The notes: generated from the sequence alone by a model not told the origin. A stretch of 64,000 nt of DNA from Protopterus annectens (GCF_019279795.1 NC_056749.1:576947549-577011548), one strand, 5' to 3'; positions 24,015-43,510 are shown, counted from the stretch's first letter. A program made the numbers and translations.

Positions 24015-24113
24015 CAATCAGTGAGAATAAACGGCGAGGTTTAACAACTTCACATAAAGAAGTTATGTACTCACCATAACGTTCCATGCGAGTTTCTCAC
24101 CTTTATTCTCACG
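24015..24113. repeat. Internal complementary region of element D
   Basis: 24015-24053 complements the left end (GTGAAGTTGTTAAA and beyond) and 24054-24113 complements the right end (GTACTCACCATAACGTTCCA). The two parts are fused at ACATAAAGAAG. Confidence 0.88.
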
Positions 24114-24219
24114 TCCCTCCCTCCATCCCCCTCCTGGCTGACAGTTGACCTAGAGGCTAGTATCATCCTGGTTGTTAAGTACTACTACTTCCTTCTTGGG
24201 GAGTGCTCCCCTTACAGGG

Positions 24220-24414
24220 GTATATATACATGCAGCAAACAAGATCTGAGGTAATTCCAGCAGTGCATCATGGGATAATGGGCTTGGTCTCGAGCTACTG
24301 GCAAACCTTAAGCTTTGCTATTGGCCATGTCGGAGCCAAGGATTGGCTCCGAACCCATCAGTGAGAATAAAGGCGAGATAACTCACATGGAATGTTATGG
24401 TGAGTACATAACTT
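24220..24414. repeat. Right inverted terminal repeat of element D
   Basis: Contains ACAAGATCTGAGGTAATTCC, the mirrored GGATTGGCTCCGAACCCATC, and a terminal extension of about 27 bases. It is nearly identical to 16118-16302. Confidence 0.88.
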
Positions 24415-25145
24415 TTATTAAGCTGTAAAATATCCAGTTCGCACTACAGTGCTGTACCACAAAGTTGTGACCTTATCATAGGTGTAGCATGCATTCAGGG
24501 CACTATGAAAAGTGCTCTAGAGCACATTCGCACAGCCAACCCATATTGAAACAATCAATACTGCGGAGCAAAAACAGTTTCATCTATAGAGGAGTAACCT
24601 TCACTTTTTTAGTCATAAGGCAGCAGGCCAGATGTAGGGAAGCACTTACCAAGCAAAGCCAGCAGCCTACGGTGGGACAGGTCAGAGTAGGACAGGGGAA
24701 TATTTAAAAATGGCGCCACAGGTGGCAGCGTCACTATATAGACTAGAGGTGGAAAGGAAGGTGAGGAGGAGGTGGGGGCAGATCAGCAGAGGAGAGGGAA
24801 GGGGGATGAGGTACTGGGAAAGGAGGGAAAAGAAGTGAAAGAGCCGGAGAAAAGGTAGCTAGCAAAAAACAGAGTTGTGATTGGAGCAAGGAAGCTCGGA
24901 GGAACTGCAGAGACAGAACAGCAGAGGTGAGTTTACGCTGTGGGGAGAGAACATGAAAGAAGAGTAAATACCCTTATCAAGCAGGCTGGCGAAGTGAAAA
25001 GTTTATGAAAGGAAGGGGTCTGTTCAGAAGTACAAGCTTAGCGAAATAGACATTTTAAGAATATGTGTGTAGGCAGTGCCACCTAGTGGCCACAGTTATG
25101 GTTTACAGTTTGGGAACCAGAACAGTGGGTATTAAATATAGGGGA

Positions 25146-25779
25146 TAATCCAATGCTGACACTTGAAACTTCTAAAAAGAAAACAACTGGTGATGCGGGG
25201 GTAAAATCACCAAAACAACTTTAATAAAAGAAAATAAATCACAGCATTTAAAAGATTCATATTTTTTGTCATTGACAGATTATACACCAAAGATTTTGGT
25301 GGAGACTACAAAATATGCTTGAATTTAGGGAATGTATATGACAGATTAGAAGTCAGCACAAGACCTGGTATTAATGACACTATGACATGTTTATTAAAAC
25401 ATAAAGCTTTAAGTATTTGAAACATCACAATTTTGCAACAGGGAAATATTAAAGAATCTTTTACAGGAAAGAATTTTTGACATGTTTACAATGAAAACTT
25501 TTAAGTTTGTGTGAACTTTTTGATAAATGTAATTTTTCAAATACTATTAAGAGTCAACTCCCAGGACAATTGATTATTATAATTACATGGTGGTGCTTAT
25601 TGATTAAAATGTTATTTGAATTTGAAATGTAAAGGACTGTAACATTTTTAACTGACTCTGAGGATGCCCTATTTTGGGTGAAAGCGCTAAGTAAGTTTTG
25701 AGTGTACTGGATGCTGTGATTTATTTTCTTTTATTAAAGTAGTTTTGGTGATTTTACCCCTGCATCACCAGTTGTTTTC
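25146..25779 (+). mobile_element. Penelope-like non-autonomous insertion with foldback ends
   Basis: A 634-bp insertion flanked by perfect 14-bp target duplications, TTAAATATAGGGGA at 25132-25145 and 25780-25793. The homologous site in copy 1 (17028-17041) is empty. Inside, a 69-bp arm at 25179-25247 is repeated inverted at 25711-25779. A hammerhead ribozyme lies directly upstream of the right arm. Penelope-like elements are known to carry hammerheads in their terminal repeats and often have an inverted partial repeat at the 5' side, which this structure matches. No RT or GIY-YIG frame is present, so it would depend on other copies. A retrozyme-like element is an alternative. Confidence 0.72.
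25639..25707 (+). ncRNA. Hammerhead ribozyme, type I, short palindromic stem III
   Basis: All invariant parts are present in order. CTGAGGA (25658-25664) fits CUGANGA. Stem II is GCCC/GGGT (25666-25679). GAAA is at 25680-25683. A self-complementary GCGC (25684-25687) serves as stem III, and the cleavage dinucleotide is TA (25688-25689). Stem I pairs AACTGACT (25650-25657) with AGTAAGTT (25690-25697) at 7 of 8 positions, then after a UU/UU internal loop ACATTT (25642-25647) with GAGTGT (25700-25705), including G-U pairs. A GCGC stem III can only form between two copies, so cleavage is expected in dimers, as described for Penelope-type hammerheads. Self-cleavage is not shown here. Confidence 0.75.
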
Positions 25780-26110
25780 TTAAATATAGGGGAGTTTGAG
25801 GGGAAATTAAAGGACCCCGCAGTAGGTTGTTTGGCAAGCACGGGGAAAGTACATGCACTACTGTATTGTAAGCAATAAACAGCAGATAGAGCGATAATTT
25901 CAAGTGCATACACTTTAGAAGTAGGTCTTGTGGAAGGCTATCTTGTAATAGGCACTTCAGGAGTCCCGGTATGGATATCCTTTCAGGGGAAGTTTCTTTG
26001 ATTAAATTAGAGTGGGATGGGAAGCATCCGGGCTTGACGCAGTACAAAACAAGCGAATTCAGCAGCCTACGGTGGGACAGGTCAGAGTAGGATAGGGGAA
26101 TATTTAAAAA

Positions 26111-28643
<2,533 letters not shown>

Positions 28644-28645
<2 letters not shown>

Positions 28646-30335
28646 TGCTGGACCAACTACATAGTTTATAGCCTTTGTTTTATCTTTGATTTTATATCCC
28701 CCAAAAAAAAAACTGTCTCAGAATATTCCACAATACTGAGATGTCATTTTCTGGTTCCATCAGGTACAAAATGTCTGCAAATAAAGCCAACTTTTCTTGA
28801 ACACCACACCAATTATATCCTTGAATTTGAGTCCCTTATTTTCTTTGCCAGTGGTTCTAAATATAACACAAAGGGAAAAGAGTGCATCCCTGCCTGCTTT
28901 CCCCTGTTCATTCATAACTTATCAGAGAGGAACCCATCCACTTTGATTTTTGTCTCGCGCTCTCATATATCCTTCTAATCAACCTTATTGTATCAGGAAA
29001 TGTCAATGCTTCCATTGACATACTCCTAAATTCCTAGCTTACTGTCAGTGCTTTCTCTGTATCACAACCCCCAAATAGCAATATTTTCTTGCTTTGTTTC
29101 TATATAAATTATCATTGTCGTATTAATATTGTCAAATGGTTGCCACCCCATCACAAAACCGCATTGGTACATAGCTATCGGTTTTGGCATCACATTTGCC
29201 ATTCTTTCAGCCATTATAGATATACACACTTAATAATTATGTTTAAAAATTGAAATGGGCTTATATGAAGCTGGATCAGATGGGTTTTCACCGTCTTTAT
29301 ATATTAGCCACCACAGCTATTTTCCAATATGCTGGTGCCTGCTCTCCTTATAAAATGCTGTTAAGCAAAACCTTCCAGATCATTACCAGTTTCCTCAGTC
29401 CAAGCTCTAAACTTCCACTAGAATGTCATCTGTTCCTGCAGACTTTCCTGCAGATTGGTTATATCTTTTTTTATCTCGTCTCCCCGTCTTTAACTCTTAG
29501 TTGTTTAGCCTCATCTACTCTAACCTTGGCATATTTAAGTCTCTCAAATATTTCCATTCTTGATTTCCCCACTTTTCTGCTTTATACAAATTTTCATAAC
29601 ATTTCTGAAATATCTCTAATATCTCCACGACTGGTTATTTTTCTAGTTATAGGTTCCCTAAGTTTGGCAACAACTCTCTACTTTGTGTTACCCAAGTTGT
29701 TGTGCCAAACATTTTTGTGCTACAGGTTATTACCCAAAAACAGTTGCTTAACAGCAGTCTTTTTAAGGTAATGCATATTATCCTAGGTACTTTATTTTTC
29801 TAGTACTCTGCAATTGCACCTCTCTGAGATTTCATTTATTTTGTAACAGTCTAACCTTTATCAGCCTCTCTAAATAATTCATATTACTTCTTAACCACTG
29901 TTTTCTACCCTATTTTTAATCTCTGCTTCAGTTTTATCCCACTCAATATAACTTCTAGAGTATTTCCATCTTCCATAATAGCTCATGGATAATTTTCATT
30001 ATCCATTCCTTAAATTCATTTCTAACAAGTAAGTGGGGAAGCACCAGTGACTCATCTATACTTAATTACCCTGCATTTTTATCTTGGTAATTATTGCCAC
30101 ATTATCTAAAATTGTTATTGGATATGTATCAAAGTTTGCAATTAAATGGACATGTTCCTGTGAAATATACTTTCTGTCCCAGTTGTACATTGGGACTAAT
30201 ATGTAAATTTTGAGTTTCTACTACTAAATTTGACTCTGAATTATTTTTAAATTATTTTCAGAAATCTACCGTCTTTTGCTATGTTTTCCCCTTCTATACT
30301 ATTTGGTCTTGATAAGTGTGCAGAAACAGGATTTA
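28644..30335 (-). mobile_element. L1-like LINE relic (minus strand)
   Basis: Homologous over most of its length, in the same orientation, to 34131-36262, which encodes recognisable L1-type RT motifs. Shared blocks include GCCAACTTTTCTTGA, ACTTATCAGAGAGGA and the AAATTGAAATGGGC region. This copy has only short frames. Confidence 0.6.
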
Positions 30336-31760
30336 TGAAAGAAAAACTGTAGCACTGAAAAAATAACCAGGGATAGGAATGCAATGTAAAGGAACTTGAT
30401 TAAGGGGTTGTATACAAGTACTTGGGAATAGAAGGGTCTACAATAAAACATTAACAAATGAGGGTAAAGCTCCTTAAGGAATACTTCAGAAGACTAAAGC
30501 TAGTATTGAAAATGGCATTGTCATCCAGGAATGAAGTTCAAACTATAAATCCGTTTGCTCTTCCTGTCCTAACTTAAAATGTTGGTGTTAACTGACCACA
30601 AAAGCACTGAACCAGACAGACAAGATATCAAGAAAACTGCTCCATGTTTATAAAATTATATATAAAACCCTTTCATACCAAGATTATATATTCCTTGTGA
30701 AAGAGATACAGGCTGCCTTGAAATTAATTACAAGTATAGGTCTGCATTTGTTGGACTGCTTGCATATTTTGTTGACTTCATCAGATCCAAAGACAGTGAA
30801 AGCTCTAAAGCATCAAGAGGCGAAATATGACTACATCTTTGCTTAGTTTAGCCGAAGCATTTCCTAACAAGGCAGAAATGGAAATCAAACTAGTAGACAA
30901 AAATCAGATAGCAAATATAAAACAAAAGGATATAAAGTAAAGGATGAGATGAAGGAAAGAAAATCAGAAGTCCACAGATAATAGCAAGTATAGACATCTT
31001 CTAGAGCAACCTCTTGTTGACTGACTTGACACAGGAATGGCTAAGGCGAGGTAAAATGAAATCAGAAGATCTTAGGCTAGTAATGACTGGTCAAGACAGT
31101 AGACTGAATATACTTTGGTTTATAAAGTCAGTAGAACAAGTGGGAGAAACCAACAAATGTAGGTTGAGTAAAACATCTGGAAACAGTTGCATGTCTTGTT
31201 GCTGGATGTGATTTCATTTGTGGCTGAGGTTATGTGCACTGAAAGGCAAGACTGCTGCACTGGAGATTGTGCAAACAATACAGTATAGACCTAGATGAGA
31301 AGCATTGGAAACAAACTGCAAGGCATTACAGAGAATGATTTTTATATCACATGGGCTCACCCATTACTGACGGTTCAAAAAATAGTTGCTAGGAAACTGT
31401 ATGTTACACAGATCATTGAAATTGCTAGACTTAGCATTTTGCCTCATTCTCTGTGTGCAAGATTGTCATAAAATATCAGGATTTGCAAGCAGAAACCAGC
31501 AATATGGGAGAAAGTTACCCAGACAGTTACAGAACTAATAAAACAAAAAAAGTACAATCTTACTTAAAAGCTACAAATGCATGTAATCCCATATGAACTG
31601 CAAAAGGATGCAATTCTGAGCAAATTGCAGGTGCTGAGAAGAGCGTTCTGGGCCAACATCAGACTGAAACATCACTAAATGAACTTTCACTGTATCCTGA
31701 CTTAGGAATAGGGTCCATTCCCATCTTGGTATTAGAAACCCAAAGCATTTGTAGAAATTA
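30336..31760 (+). pseudogene. Decayed LINE of restriction-like-endonuclease type, C-terminal part
   Basis: Plus-strand stretches match the order of the family C-terminus: YKYLGILEGST near 30410, KEYFRRLKLVLKMALSSRNE near 30475-30535, FALPVLTYNVGVN near 30555-30600, then KALKHQEAKYDY near 30795-30830. The open frame 31014-31211 (WLRRGKMKSEDLRLVMTGQD) is the segment that in intact relatives precedes the zinc knuckle and endonuclease; a Cys pair is visible near CMSCCW. It is probably the continuation of 26111-28118. Confidence 0.55.
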
Positions 31761-32590
31761 AACCACCATAAACCAGTTTAATTTTTTTGCACATTTGGTA
31801 TCCAAAACCATAGTTTCTGCCTTACCCTCTTATCCCATTCAATTACCATTAGTCCCTTGATCTTGCTTCTAATATTTACATGATCATTTAACGTATTTAC
31901 TTCATTCTTTCCTTTTATTTTTTTTCCATTTTTTTCTTGCTTACCTTCCCCTGTTGGTTTTTCATTGTTGTGTCCTCCCATCAGACCTTTATACCTATTC
32001 TCTTCTTGAATAGTAACATCTTTTCCCAGTACTTAATTTCATTGTTATATATTTTTTCTCCCATACAACTGTTTATTTTTATCATCATTACTGTTTTCAT
32101 TGTCTTAAGTTATTTTTTTGTCATGTAGCATAGGACAATCAAACCAAAAGTATCCCAAGACATCTTATTCACTTTGTCCCCAGTTTTCTGTATGTCCCTT
32201 CTCTTCAGGTTGCCTGCATCTTTTGTCATGTATTAAATGCCTTTCATTTCCACAGAAAAAAATGGACATTTGGTTGGCCCCAGTATTTTAGTTCCCCTCC
32301 TTCCATCAATTATATTTTGAACAAACAGCATCCTTCCAGCTGTAACATTAAATACCAGAACTTCCCATTCCCAGTTCAAACATTGTTTTCATCAAGAACT
32401 TTTTTCCTGTTATGTATTCTCAATATATATTTCAGCAGTTCTGAACTGCATATGCATTTTTGTTTTAGGTTACAGTCCAAAATTCAAAAAATATAGTCCT
32501 TCCATGGTGCCCTCTCATTTTATTTTCCACCTCAAATATACTTTTCTAACAAATCAAGTGTTTCAAAAGGTATATATTTATATATATATA

Positions 32591-32631
<41 letters not shown>

Positions 32632-34130
32632 CCTCAGTCCCCAGCTGTATTAACACTGTTATCCTTTACACTAAAGCCTAAAGGTAAATTGTCTAGCATC
32701 ATAGCTTTTTAAACAAATATTTCATTCTTACCGTAGGCTTTTTAGTTGTGAATTGATCAATGTATGTTGCTGTATTCTGCCTTCTGCTGTCACATTTGTC
32801 TTTCCGTTCTTACAGCATCCACATAAGATTCCCTGTTTCCAGCAAGCATCCTTATTAAGTTATTAAGCTTATTAATAACTTAAGTTGGTTGCTCCACTAG
32901 CCAAACTCACCAATGTCCTAGCTCAAAAAATAATTTCCATAGTTAACACCTATTTGCTCAACCAGTATTTCTGACAGACTACTTTAGAGAATTTTTTAAA
33001 TCTGCCAAGTCGTTGCACTTCCAAAACACATTCCCAATTACCTTTTTCTTCCCCTTTACACCTCCAAGAATTGCTATCTACCCGAGGAAAAATTCCTTAA
33101 AGCCTGTTAGGGGTACCAAAAATACCTGTGCAAAAGCAAAGGTCCTAAACCACCTAGATTTTGTTAATACCTGGGAGCCATACAATATGTACTTCCATTG
33201 TTCTCTTGCAAGTTGCTCTTCAGTCTCGTCCCAATATTTTTTTACCTTGAATTGTTCCTTATAGTTATGGAGTATTTTATATGCCCTACTAATTCTCTCT
33301 CTTAGCAGCAGCAGCTGTTCGAGTCAACTAAAAAGGTCTTTCACTTAAGATTCCCTATTCCTTTCTCTTTGCTTAGAGTCTGATATGGAATGCAGTCTCT
33401 AGTCTGTAATCCAACCATCATCTTGGCCACATCCCACTCTTAACCTTTCCCTCTCTAGTTGTTTATTCCCAATATCTTGGTTATTTTGCCAGTTTTCTCC
33501 AGGAAATTCCATCCTCCTCTTGTTTGTTTTCTGTACTCCTATGTGCAGTTATCCCTATTGGCAAAATATCCTTTCGCCAGTCTCTTGTTTTACTTTTGAA
33601 ATACTTTCTGCTACTTTATGAATGTAATGTGTGTAGTGGTTGTTATTCTTCTAGGTTCTGCTTCCAAAATTCCTTTCTCTTTTTCTTGCCCCCCCCCATG
33701 TCATTATCCCTTTCCATTTTGAATTATCACCTTCTGCTTGTGTTGTATGCATGAGCCTTAACTGTGTAGCTGCAAAATACCCCTTCAAATCATGTAATCC
33801 TAAACATTTTGTTTTGTGGGAAGGATCAACTTGTCCCACTTAACACTTGCCCCTTCCGCCCCCAGATAAATTACTTTAACTCTTTATTACTGTCCACAAG
33901 TACTCTGCTGATTGATTAAAAAAAAATGTTTCACCCATGTATGAAACTAAAGGAACTAAAAATATTTTCACTGTTTATATCTTACTCTCCATAAAGAAAA
34001 GCTTCCAGCTTCTCTGTTTTAGTGTTATATTTTGTTTAGTCTCTCCCTGCATATCCTCCGCTAACACAACAAAAGTCTTTCTAATTCATTCTGCTAAATA
34101 CTTCATCTTATTGTGTCCCTATAAGTATGG
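31761..34130 (-). mobile_element. Probable LINE-derived AT-rich sequence (minus strand)
   Basis: Strong pyrimidine bias on the plus strand and a lysine-rich minus-strand frame (31981-31778) suggest the 5' part of an L1/Tx1-like element, but no domain can be confirmed. A (TA)n tract lies at 32571-32630. Confidence 0.35.
32571..32630. repeat. (TA)n microsatellite
   Basis: About 60 bp of TA with two TTTA interruptions. Confidence 0.95.
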
Positions 34131-35102
34131 ATATTGCTGAACCAGTTTGTGTTTGGATACATAATTTATGGCTATAGCCTTTGTTTTGCCTCCATTACTT
34201 TTATATCCTGAAAACACTTGAAACTGTTTAAAATTGTTCCACAACTCTGAGATTCCCTTTTCTGGATTTATCAGGTACAAGATTTCATCAGCAAATTAAG
34301 CCAACTTTTCTTGATTACTGTACCAATTGTATCCTTGCATTTCTGAGTCCCTTTATTTTTCCTTAATGGCTCCAAATGTAAAGAAACTAAAGGGGAAAGA
34401 TGACACCCCTGCCTGGTACCTCTGTCCTTACACAGGTTATCAGAGAGGATCCCTCCCACTTAAATTTTTGCCTCAGATCCCTCCTATATCCTCCTAATTT
34501 CCCTTATTGCATCAGGGAATGCAAATGCTTCCATTGCCATACTTATAAAATCCCAGTTTACTCTATTGAATGGTTTCTCTGCATCAAGACCCACCAGCAG
34601 CAGTGGTATTTTGTTGCATTCTGCTTCTCTCTGGATTATCATTGTTCTATTAGTGTTAGTTTGCCTCCCTTCCACAAAACCATAGTGATCATATCTGTCA
34701 GTTCTGGAATAATGCAGACAAACACTTCATAATCATGGTTTAAAATTGAAATGGGCCTTTATCATCCTTGGGTAATGCAGCCACCACAGTTTTCCTCTAA
34801 GATGTTGGTGCTTTCTCTCCTTTTAAAATACTGTTAAACAAAATCTTCCAAATAGTTATCACTTTCTTCCCTCCTAACTTCAAAACTTTCACAGGATTGC
34901 CATTTGTTGGAGACTTTCCTAAAGATTTGACTACACATCACCATTTTTTTTTTTATTTAATCTCCCCTTATCTTAACTGCTAGTTGTTGAGCACCATCTA
35001 CCTTTAACCTTGGTATAATTAAGTCTTCCATAAATATTTCCATTTGTGCTGTTTCCTGATTTCCACATTTCTCTGCTTTATACAGTATAAAATTCCTAAA
35101 AT

Positions 35103-35119
35103 ATCTTGAATACCTCTAC
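35103..35119. repeat. Target duplication, left, of the SINE
   Basis: ATCTTGAATACCTCTAC, repeated exactly at 35382-35398. It defines the SINE limits and shows target-primed integration. Confidence 0.93.
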
Positions 35120-35381
35120 TGCTGTGGTACAGCGGTAGCGTTGTTACCTCACAGCAAGAGGTTCTCCCGTTCGATTGTCGGCTGGGCTTGGGAGTGCTTT
35201 CTGTGTGGAGTCTGTATGTCCTCCCCGCGGTCGGGTAGCATTCGAAAGAAATGCATGCGTAAATGGGCGTGCCTTCGTTGAAGGTTGGGCATCGAGCTGG
35301 CATTTCGTAAAACTCTACTGCCAGTCATTAGCGGATCGGAGTTCCGCTGTGGTGACCCCTTACCGGGAAAAGACTAACAAC
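35120..35381 (+). mobile_element. tRNA-derived SINE, plus strand, with 17-bp target duplications
   Basis: The head is GTGGTACAGCGGTAGCGTTG with the GTTACCTCACAG block and a B-box-like CCGTTCGATTGTC. A family-specific middle follows, and then a 3' domain GGAGTTCCGCTGTGGTGACC...ACCGGGAAAAG with an AACAACA-like tail. The tail resembles the 3' end of the RTE fragment at 36263-37146 (CACTGTGGCGACCCCTAACG), which suggests dependence on RTE machinery. Pol III promoter boxes are inferred from position. Confidence 0.88.
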
Positions 35382-36262
35382 ATCTTGAATACCTCTACAG
35401 TAACTGTGGTTATTTTTGTTATAGGCCCCCTAAGTTTGGTGGCAACTCTTACCACTTTCTCTTCCCTAAGATGTACCAAAAATGTTTGTGCTCTGGAGTT
35501 GCAGTTGGTTAAGAGCAGTCTTTCTAAACTTGTACATATCCACATGCTTACTTATTTTCTGTTTAGCACTCTGCATTTGCATGTCCTGTTCTGTAAGATT
35601 CCCCTTACTCCAACACTTTAAGTAACCTTTGCCATACCCTCTAAATTCCTCTACCACTCATACCTCTGTTTTATTTCTATCCTGTTTTTCATTTCATCTA
35701 ACATACTAGCTATAATTTCTGAAGATATTTCTATTCTGTCTGACTCTTGAATAATTTTCACTACCCACTCCTTAAATTCCTTTCTTATTAGGTTATTGGG
35801 AAAGTGTCTGTTTTTATTTCATTATCCTGCATTTTATCTTAGTTTTTGTTGATGCATGATCTTGCATAGTTATTGAAAGTTAAACAAGGCTTTCAGTAGG
35901 TGCACATATCTGTGAAATATTTCTATCTAGCCTAGCCTGTTTTTGTACCTTGGGAATAATATGTCATTGTCATAATTCCTACGACTTCCATACCAAATGT
36001 TCTTTAAGCATTTCTGCAGAAATCTACCCTGTTTTTGTTGGATTTTCCCTTCTTGGTTCCACTGGTTACATCTTCAGTTCCACTCCCCACCTAGAAGTAA
36101 TATTCTCTACTGAAAGCTGATTATTTCTCCCAAAGGTTTCTTAAGCTCCATAATATCAGCTTTTGGTGCAATGTTAAATGCATGCCAGAGTAATCCCTTC
36201 CTTGCCAACAGCTTCTTACTACCACAAATCTACCATTGTCTTTTTTTTCCATTTATCACTAT

Positions 36263-36422
36263 AATGGTGATGGACAGGTTGACAGACGAGATCAGACAGG
36301 AGTCCCCATGGACTATGATATTTGCAGATGACATTGTGATCCATAGTGAGAGTAGGGAACAAGTTGGAGACCCCGGAGAGGTGGAGATGTACTCTAGAGA
36401 AGAATGAAGGTCAGCAAGACTG

Positions 36423-36514
<92 letters not shown>

Positions 36515-37146
36515 AATGAGAGGGAGGATAGAGGAATGGTGAGGATGCAGGGAGTAGAGTTGAAGGTGGATGAGTTTAAATACTTGGGATCAACAGTTCT
36601 GACTAATGGTGAGTGTGGCAGGGATGTGAAGGAGAGTACAGGCAGGGTGGCGTGGGCGGAGAAGTGTGTCATGAGTGATTTGTGACAGACTGGTACCAGT
36701 GAAAGGGGAAGGTCTACAAGAGAATAGTGAGACCAGCTATGTTATATGGGTTGGAGACAGTGGCATTGACAAAAGGGCAGGGATGTGGCAGAGTTAAAGA
36801 TGTTAAGATTTGCATTGGGTGTGACAAGGATGGACAGGATTAGGAATCTGTATATTAGAGGGTCGGCTCAGGTTGGATGATTTAGAGACGAGCCAGGGAG
36901 GCGCAATAGCATTGGTTTGGAAATGTGCTGAGGAGGGATGCTGGGTATATTGGTAAAATAATGTAAAGGACGGAGCTCCCAGGTAAGAGGAAAAGAGGAA
37001 GGCCTAAGATGAGGTTTATGGATATGGTGAGAGAGAGGACATGCAGGTGGTTGGTGTGACAGAGCAAAGTGCAGGGGATGGAAAGAGATGGAAACAGATG
37101 ATCCACTGTGGCGACCCCTAACGGGAGCAGCTGAAAGAAGATGATC
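36263..37146 (+). pseudogene. RTE LINE, 3' part, with (TG)n expansion inside the ORF
   Basis: The frame from 36268 encodes the catalytic region: MDRLTDEIRQESPWTMIFADDIVIHSESREQV, whose FADDIVI box is the RT active site. It is then broken by frameshifts. A (TG)n run at 36425-36512 sits exactly where the sister copy at 57600-58760 encodes TEYMSVN. After it come EFKYLGSTV-like residues, and further downstream the frame-shifted C-terminus reaches the 3' UTR, GTGGCGACCCCTAACGGGAG CAGCTGAAAGAAG. The 5' part is missing, as usual for truncated LINE copies. Confidence 0.88.
36425..36512. repeat. (TG)n microsatellite
   Basis: About 88 bp of TG inside the RTE coding region. Confidence 0.97.
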
Positions 37147-43336
<6,190 letters not shown>

Positions 43337-43510
43337 ATGTTCTTCATCTCACATTGCTGCAGTCCTTACATATGGGTAGTCCGCTGTCCTCGGTCGGCCC
43401 GAATACCAAAGTATTAGGCTGACGTCGGTCATGGGCGCTCAGATCTGACATCAGAGCGTCAGGGTATAAAAGCGCATGACCGACGTCATATCCTCAGTCT
43501 TTTTTGCCGC
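43337..43510. repeat. Left inverted terminal repeat of element C
   Basis: Mirrored at 48604-48775. It includes GACGTCGGTCATG palindromic blocks, TACCAAAGTATTAGGCTGAC, and a TATA box. Confidence 0.93.
43464..43471 (+). promoter_or_regulatory. TATA box in element C left repeat
   Basis: TATAAAAG, placed 182 bp before the gag ATG. It would direct transcription rightward into gag. The mirrored copy in the right repeat (CTTTTATA at about 48641-48648) would direct an antisense transcript leftward. Element E keeps a TATAAAAT at 62326-62333. Confidence 0.6.

Larger units (their letters stand above)
18640..24414 (+). mobile_element. DIRS element D, full length, inactivated
   Basis: 5775-bp DIRS element of the A family. 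The left end starts ATGTGAAGTTGTTAAA and the right end finishes GAGTACATAACTT. Both are confirmed by the internal complementary region at 24015-24113. The order is left repeat (with a (TA)n expansion inside), gag-like ORF, RT-RNase H-methyltransferase, tyrosine recombinase, internal complementary region, right repeat. All proteins have several frameshifts. There is no target-site duplication. Confidence 0.9.
24415..26110. repeat. Duplicated flank, copy 2
   Basis: Direct repeat of 16303-17293 up to about 26050, interrupted by the insertion at 25146-25779. A 50-bp block (24661-24710) recurs at 26061-26110 with one difference, just past the end of the homology. No gene. Confidence 0.85.
34131..36262 (-). 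pseudogene. L1-like LINE reverse transcriptase relic (minus strand)
   Basis: Minus-strand frames carry L1-type RT motifs in the right order. 34675-34484 gives QTNTNRTMIIQREAECNK, LVGLDAEKPFNRVNWDFI (motif A region) and EAFAFPDAI. 34459-34271 gives LCKDRGTRQGCHLSPL, the RGTRQGCPLSP hallmark. Downstream, the region matches 28644-30335. Many stops and frameshifts are present. It is interrupted by a younger SINE at 35120-35381. I favour L1/Tx1 over other clades because of the RGTRQGC box. Confidence 0.72.

Noticed and set aside
30760..30840. GACTTCATCAG (CTGATGA on the minus strand) near another repeat
   Set aside because: No GAAA at suitable spacing and no stem II on either strand.
36394..36672. 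Minus-strand frame of alternating Thr-His
   Set aside because: Translation of the (TG)n tract opposite the RTE ORF.
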